This document shows, in pieces, positions 48,101 to 51,690 of a stretch of DNA of 51,690 nt. Position 1 is the stretch's first letter. Every line of letters starts with the position of its first letter. The stretch lies in assembly GCA_964505265.1 (NCBI GenBank), contig CAZDGN010000010.1:1-51690 (forward strand), in the 5' to 3' direction. A program made the position numbers and the translations under genes. This stretch comes from CAILUF01 sp964505265. GTDB taxonomy: Bacteria; Pseudomonadota; Alphaproteobacteria; Rickettsiales; UBA1997. The notes beneath the pieces are model-generated. The model saw only the letters and a list, made by a program, of their open reading frames with translations, ran no database searches and had not been told where the DNA came from.

Positions 48101-51100
48101 TGAATCTTATGATGGAGTATCTGTGGCTATTGGAACTGGATCTTTACCTTGTGCAGATGGATATTCTGGTTCATTAAATTATGTTTGTGCAAATACTGGA
48201 GTGGCTGCCTTAACTAATTCTTGCAGTAAAATTTCTTGCACCATTAATGCTGGAGCTGGATATAGTGCAAGAACTGTAGATTTTGGTTCAGACTCTTTTG
48301 TTTGTGATGATCAAAGTTATACTGGAAAATTGAATTATTCTTGTGTTAATGCTGGAGTAATTACTCCTATTGGAGTTTGTAATAAAATTACCTGCCAAAT
48401 TGCTGATAATGTTTTATATAAAGGAAGGACGGTTGAATATGGATCTGGAACTTTTGATTGTATCTCTGGATTTTCAGGGTTGGTGTCATATAATTGTATA
48501 AAAAGTGGATTAATAATACCTTCTTCAACTTGTTCATCTGTAAAATGTGATATAAGCGAAGGAGTTGGATATTTCGGTCGTCAGGTTTCGTTTGGTAAGG
48601 GAAAGCTTACTTGTGATAAAGCAAACTATAAAGGTGAATTATCTTATGATTGTACAACTGGTGGATTTATTTCACCAGTCGGCGTATGTACATTAAAATC
48701 TTGTGATATATCAAGCACGATCAGATATGATGGAAGATCGGTTGGTGTTAGCTCAGGAAGCTTCAAATGTAAAGCTGGATATGAAGGGACGGTTACTTAC
48801 AGCTGTTCGGATCTCGAAGTTTTAACGGTTTCTGACAATTGTGCTCAAACGGTTTGCTCAACTAATGGTGTTAGTGGTTTTAACAATGGAAGTGTAATTT
48901 CATACTCCCCAAATGATGAGCCATATTACTGCAACGATATCACTTTTGACCAAACTAAAACAGCTTCATTTACATGTAATATTTCTAAAACCTTCACAAA
49001 TCTAAATACCACAACTAATAATTGTTTAAAAATTATATGTACAATTCCATCTTCATTTAATTCTACCTCAACTGGTCAACAAGTTTTTATCGGAAATAAT
49101 CAATCATTAATATGTTCTTCAGGATATTATGGTTTACCTAAATATAATTGTGTCGGAACCTTATATTCAAGAGATGATGGGGTTAATGTTGCGGGTAATC
49201 CCGGAATTATTACTCAAATAGGCACCGCCTGTGCCCAAGTCACTTGCTCTTTACCCGCTGGCACTGGTTATTCTGCAAAAACTGGATTGGCTTACACTAA
49301 TAATACTTCAACTGGCTTAACAACCTCTTGCGACCAAACTGGATATACTGGTACCATCTCTTACACTTGCCAAGCAACCCCAACTTCAACTACAGCTACT
49401 GCTTCAATAATATCTGGCTCATCTTGTAATTGTGCTTCTGGTTACGCTAAAAATGCAACAACTGGAGTTTGTGAATCAATCGTCTGTTCCTCAGCTTCCT
49501 TGGTTAATGGCTTTATAACTGGTACTCAAATTCCATATAATACTTCATCTGCTAGCTTTTATTGCAATGCTGCCAACTATAATCAGACCAGCACTATTTC
49601 TTTTCCTGCTTGCACCACTCAAGGAGCTACATTAACCCCAACAGCTAATAATTGTAGCTTAATTACTTGTTCAATATCTTCTTCAACTCTTAATGTAAAT
49701 GAATCTTCGGTAAATGTCGGAACTGGCAACTTAACTTGTAAGTCTGGTTTTTATTACTTAACTCAACCAACCTATACTTGCTCTACAGTTAATTCCACTA
49801 GGGCAGATGGACAATCAGTTCCAACTTCAGGAAGTGCTACTGTTAATAATTCTTGTTTATCGGTTTCTTGTGATGTACCTTCTGCAAACAACCTTAACCT
49901 TTCATCGGTAAATTATACATCATCAGCCACAGCTATAAATTGTGCTATTGGCTTTGCTTATGGAGCAACTCAACCGACCTACACTTGTATTAATACTGGC
50001 AATAATGCTAAGGGAACTTTCAGTATTACTAATGGTGCAACTTGCTCACCAATTACTTGTACAGTTCCTTCTGGAATCACTGGATTTACCTCTGGAACAA
50101 CTGGGATTAACTTTGGAACTAATAATTATTATTGCAATGCTCCAAATTATTCGACATCTTCAACCGCATCATTTACTTGTTCAACTAATGGCAATTCAAT
50201 AATTGGAGCCTTTACTCAAAATTCCAATAGTTGTTTATGTAATTCGGGATTCGCTAAAGATGTTAGCAATAACTGCACTCAAATTACTTGCACCATTCCT
50301 TCTAATATCAATGTGACTTCAGGTGGAAATACTGTAAATTACAACACTTCCGCTCAATCTTTAACTTGCAATACTGGCTTCTTTGGTTCACCAACTTATA
50401 CTTGTACTGGAACTACGAACCCAGGAACTTTCACCGCAGGAGGCACCGCCTGTGCCCAAGTCACTTGCTCTTTACCCGCTGGCACTGGTTATTCTGCAAA
50501 AACTGGATTGGCTTACACTAATAATACTTCAACTGGCTTAACAACCTCTTGCGACCAAACTGGATATACTGGTACCATCTCTTACACTTGCCAAGCAACC
50601 CCAACTTCAACTACAGCTACTGCTTCAATAATATCTGGCTCATCTTGTAATTGTGCTTCTGGTTACACATTAGTTAATGGAGTTTGCATTGCAGTATGCT
50701 CAATTCCTGCTGGAACTGGTTATAATGCCAAATCATCTTTAACTGGTTCTGGAAATTTCGCTTGTGATGTATCTGGTTATACTGGAACTATAAGCTATAA
50801 TTGCAGCACTCCAAATACACCAAATTTGAGTGGAAGTTGTGCTCAAATTACTTGCCCAGTTGGAACTATTGCTTCGGGATCTGTACCTGAAAATAGTACC
50901 TTAACTATAAATGCACCTCAATCAACAATAATAAATAACATATTATTTGCCAGCTACGGTCTTCCTAATACTAGTAGTTGGTCGACAACTTCTTGTCATT
51001 CTAACTCTTCGATGACAGTTGTTCAAAATTCTTGCCTTAATAAAAACTCATGTTCAATATCTGCAACGAACGGAGTTTTTGGAGATCCCTGTGTTGGCAC

Positions 51101-51690
51101 TTTTAAATCACTTGCGGTTAGATATAGCTATTCCATACCCTCTGTATCATCTTCATCAGTTGTTTTTGGAAGTGGAAGTTTAAGTTGTGCACCAGGATAT
51201 ACTGGGTCATTAAGTTATAGCTGTTCAGGAACATCTAATCCTGGTACATTTACGGTGAATAGCAATAACTGCACTCAAATTACTTGCACCATTCCTTCTA
51301 ATATCAATGTGACTTCAGGTGGAAATACTGTAAATTACAACACTTCCGCTCAATCTTTAACTTGCAATACTGGCTTCTTTGGTTCACCAACTTATACTTG
51401 TACTGGAACTACGAACCCAGGAACTTTCACCGCAGGAGGCACCGCCTGTGCCCAAGTCACTTGCTCTTTACCCGCTGGCACTGGTTATTCTGCAAAAACT
51501 GGATTGGCTTACACTAATAATACTTCAACTGGCTTAACAACCTCTTGCGACCAAACTGGATATACTGGTACCATCTCTTACACTTGCCAAGCAACCCCAA
51601 CTTCAACTACAGCTACTGCTTCAATAATATCTGGCTCATCTTGTAATTGTGCTTCTGGTTACGCTAAAAATGCAACAACTGGAGTTTGTG
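44232..51690 (+). CDS. Second giant Cys-rich protein with prepilin-like N-terminus (partial, runs off the window)
   Basis: From ATG at 44232 the frame appears open to the window edge (2,486 codons), with no stop in the segments I translated; the true end is outside. Residues 1-48 are a type IV prepilin-like signal: basic leader, KKGFSFND with cleavage after Gly24, Asp29 at +5, and a hydrophobic helix at 30-48. A pseudopilin-like domain to about residue 295 includes RLPCP (Cys83) and VPVQTLGL. Then about thirty CCP/Sushi-like modules follow, near 50 residues each, with four Cys (C-x-I...GY...GS..F-C-D.GYSG...Y-x-C...C). One Cys-free beta-rich insert (1143-1283) and one SUEL lectin domain (2213-2302) interrupt them. 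An envelope-anchored adhesin is inferred. The modules resemble those of the 13443-28394 protein. Confidence 0.88.
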   Translation, partial: MNFNFINILNFIKNKFLAKQNKKGFSFNDISVLISTALVVATTSIAISEIQNSASNAESDAQKVEVVYKAMGRFMLQNKRLPCPAKITKQKGVDSDYGRESISSGNCLIGSGVFELNTNSNILYGTVPVQTLGLSSDYMEDQYRTKFVYVIDKRATVFADIANTSTINLGTLVDDVIINIKEDANIVDSKAIFVIMGLGKNKFGGFSTSSLTPATAPPAGYIGDLENSFTSISGNTIIADNVFVRSLKNDENFDDYVFSRNKEELVKDYNADFLVPCINSGDSYGNVNSLFNQIVYSTSNCPEPNQNIRSAKRCGKNGVWIFEKSCPCNVVSAGIQSTNVANGEGSLKCSEPGYSGVMKYRCNDDSSLQILESCKKSCLFSATGLTQLSIPHGFNNLSCNQANYVGEFVVNCENGVVVSSVGGCIDSRCTVGGYSGMRPQTVNSFTSSNLGLCDIGFDGSYSYSCEKGVAQVTDMCYENCQFSTIGISLRTLKNGKNSLRCDDGYAGSGINVNCVDGKAKIESGLCYLDGNCSVGIGIGMESKIVPFGTAKRSDGKCLNGYSGSYSYSCSVEGVTEVNNNCKIANCKVGDGTGMISKTVATGTSGIDGECASSYGGYYSWNCSNSGAGVVLENNCVNFCDVGTSEQGLGMVKARVGFGKSGTQGVCDSASGYVGNYTWSCNLNQITGKVEGKVLANNCKNTCDVGTSVQGIGMLQKTVIINSSGVDGQCITGYGGNYSWNCDANGFGTVKSNKCVNKCIVGASNPALISKEVSLATSGTDGVCNSALGYAGSYSWNCSSSGVPTITTNNCVLRTCNVGGKSGMKLKTVNAGTEGFDGECETNYFGFFKWNCSYLGASSVVNSCSLTRCDVGKVISGADCVDIQCDIEEDEGYTSRVVNYGSSSFNCNKEGYQGLVTYNCSVPGTIKPSGVCSKISCNVLSGVGYSARTVFKGSGSFSCNSDHSGTLSYNCLTDGSNINATGTCTPIKCNIPAGNGYAGILANYGTGTINCDLSTGFKGKVLYDCGAGGVATFGSSCVPIKCDIVDGAGYAGRTVGFGSSVFSCDSGYSGQVSYDCQSSGSAKVINSCSKLKCNIPAQTGYLARQVDVGSGSFSCDENNYSGTISYRCAQSGSSVSSTVNGFCENIGFNLNWNYLTNLPNNSFISQSSNNSIEIVGPNLSSYSIAQYAYAITNLDSTVIKITFDWKYFNSFDTAITDQPGYFLNNVWYPLTSNGVSSASGSISINLIPGSNTFGAGIYSTNSMGSAGILTLSNIVFTKANTVVSSCKIASTESYDGVSVAIGTGSLPCADGYSGSLNYVCANTGVAALTNSCSKISCTINAGAGYSARTVDFGSDSFVCDDQSYTGKLNYSCVNAGVITPIGVCNKITCQIADNVLYKGRTVEYGSGTFDCISGFSGLVSYNCIKSGLIIPSSTCSSVKCDISEGVGYFGRQVSFGKGKLTCDKANYKGELSYDCTTGGFISPVGVCTLKSCDISSTIRYDGRSVGVSSGSFKCKAGYEGTVTYSCSDLEVLTVSDNCAQTVCSTNGVSGFNNGSVISYSPNDEPYYCNDITFDQTKTASFTCNISKTFTNLNTTTNNCLKIICTIPSSFNSTSTGQQVFIGNNQSLICSSGYYGLPKYNCVGTLYSRDDGVNVAGNPGIITQIGTACAQVTCSLPAGTGYSAKTGLAYTNNTSTGLTTSCDQTGYTGTISYTCQATPTSTTATASIISGSSCNCASGYAKNATTGVCESIVCSSASLVNGFITGTQIPYNTSSASFYCNAANYNQTSTISFPACTTQGATLTPTANNCSLITCSISSSTLNVNESSVNVGTGNLTCKSGFYYLTQPTYTCSTVNSTRADGQSVPTSGSATVNNSCLSVSCDVPSANNLNLSSVNYTSSATAINCAIGFAYGATQPTYTCINTGNNAKGTFSITNGATCSPITCTVPSGITGFTSGTTGINFGTNNYYCNAPNYSTSSTASFTCSTNGNSIIGAFTQNSNSCLCNSGFAKDVSNNCTQITCTIPSNINVTSGGNTVNYNTSAQSLTCNTGFFGSPTYTCTGTTNPGTFTAGGTACAQVTCSLPAGTGYSAKTGLAYTNNTSTGLTTSCDQTGYTGTISYTCQATPTSTTATASIISGSSCNCASGYTLVNGVCIAVCSIPAGTGYNAKSSLTGSGNFACDVSGYTGTISYNCSTPNTPNLSGSCAQITCPVGTIASGSVPENSTLTINAPQSTIINNILFASYGLPNTSSWSTTSCHSNSSMTVVQNSCLNKNSCSISATNGVFGDPCVGTFKSLAVRYSYSIPSVSSSSVVFGSGSLSCAPGYTGSLSYSCSGTSNPGTFTVNSNNCTQITCTIPSNINVTSGGNTVNYNTSAQSLTCNTGFFGSPTYTCTGTTNPGTFTAGGTACAQVTCSLPAGTGYSAKTGLAYTNNTSTGLTTSCDQTGYTGTISYTCQATPTSTTATASIISGSSCNCASGYAKNATTGVC
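47658..48080 (+). other. Cys-free insert domain between CCP-like modules
   Basis: About 140 residues without Cys interrupt the array, starting NIGFNLNWNYLTNLP and ending ILTLSNIVFTK. Alternating hydrophobic strands (VIKITFDWKYF, GSISINLIPG, AGILTLSNI) suggest a beta-sandwich of the kind common in bacterial surface and carbohydrate-binding domains. No specific family was recognised. Confidence 0.5.
49221..51690 (+). repeat. Near-identical in-frame duplications in the second giant gene
   Basis: One block starting GGCACCGCCTGTGCCC occurs at 49221-49473, 50442-50666 and 51438-51690; copies 1 and 3 read identical over 253 bases, up to the window edge. A larger identical block of 403 bases occurs at 50264-50666 and 51260-51662, exactly 996 bases (332 codons) apart. 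Spacing between copies 1 and 2 is 1,221 bases (407 codons). All keep frame. Other modules in the gene are far more diverged. Confidence 0.9.
50868..51137 (+). other. SUEL-type lectin domain in the second giant protein (residues 2213-2302)
   Basis: The order of elements is that of the SUEL (Gal_Lectin) family: LTINAPQSTIINNILFASYG, then TSCHSNSS, SCLNKNSCSIS, NGVFGDPC (51072-51092 encodes GVFGDPC), VGTFK and LAVRYSYS. FGDPC followed by GTFKxL is the family hallmark. The domain is typical of animal rhamnose- and galactose-binding lectins. Confidence 0.8.

Noticed and set aside
45073..50202. Several small open frames at 45073-45273, 45712-45906, 46867-47145 and 49942-50202
   Set aside because: All lie in one shifted frame inside the long open frame that starts at 44232; their residue content is the frame-shifted image of the Cys/Gly/Ser-rich modules.
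49221..51690. CRISPR-like or mobile-element repeats
   Set aside because: The repeats are long, in frame, inside coding sequence and encode the same modules; there are no uniform short spacers or transposase.

Overview
The window is strongly AT-rich and reads as a chromosomal segment of an alphaproteobacterium, most likely Rickettsiales or a related host-associated lineage. The alphaproteobacterial markers are a RegB/RegA-type two-component pair, AddA, an alphaproteobacterial-style SuhB N-terminus, an FdxA-type 7Fe ferredoxin, CcmC, and a RecR/ProA/CarA cluster with two NuoN/MrpD-like membrane proteins. Assignment to an order is inference; no rRNA is present to settle it.

Layout. 107-6547 (minus): a glycosyltransferase, fabF, mltG, addA. 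6596-12055 (plus): sdhA, a SuhB-like protein with a damaged metal site, a second glycosyltransferase, a DUF2798 protein, and regB/regA. 12052-13231 (minus): two small overlapping genes and purE. 13443-28394 (minus): one enormous secreted Cys-rich protein of about 4,983 codons, interrupted by a 100-N assembly gap inside a tandem repeat. Its start codon lies inside the end of murD (28381-29763, minus). 29950-34219 (plus): the N-terminal half only of purL, a transglutaminase-like protein, ccmC, fdxA, a HAD phosphatase. 34228-37647 (minus): dnaA with a rhodanese gene in front of it, then lgt and queF. Between the rhodanese gene and lgt lies a good promoter followed immediately by a long hairpin, a candidate small RNA. 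37777-43843 (plus): carA, two NuoN/MrpD-like genes, proA, recR. Then tRNA-Ala(UGC) on the minus strand. From 44232 (plus) to the window edge runs a second giant Cys-rich gene, open for 2,486 codons.

The main discovery is the pair of giant modular proteins. Both are built from long arrays of four-cysteine modules that look like complement-control (Sushi/CCP) modules, plus domains resembling SUEL-type rhamnose/galactose-binding lectins. The first also has glycine-rich domains. They differ at the N-terminus. The first has a Sec signal peptide. The second has a class III (type IV prepilin-like) signal, with cleavage at G24/F25 and Asp at mature position +5, followed by a pseudopilin-like domain. 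The second therefore looks like a prepilin-anchored giant adhesin, which I do not recognise as a described architecture. Near-identical in-frame duplications (a 403-bp block at 996-bp spacing; a 237-bp unit around the assembly gap) suggest that array length changes by recombination.

The remaining genes are mostly housekeeping: purine, pyrimidine, proline and queuosine metabolism, envelope and lipoprotein synthesis, replication and repair. Notable exceptions are the half purL, the possible SuhB pseudoenzyme, sdhA isolated from its partners, and a small operon overlapping regA at its stop codon.
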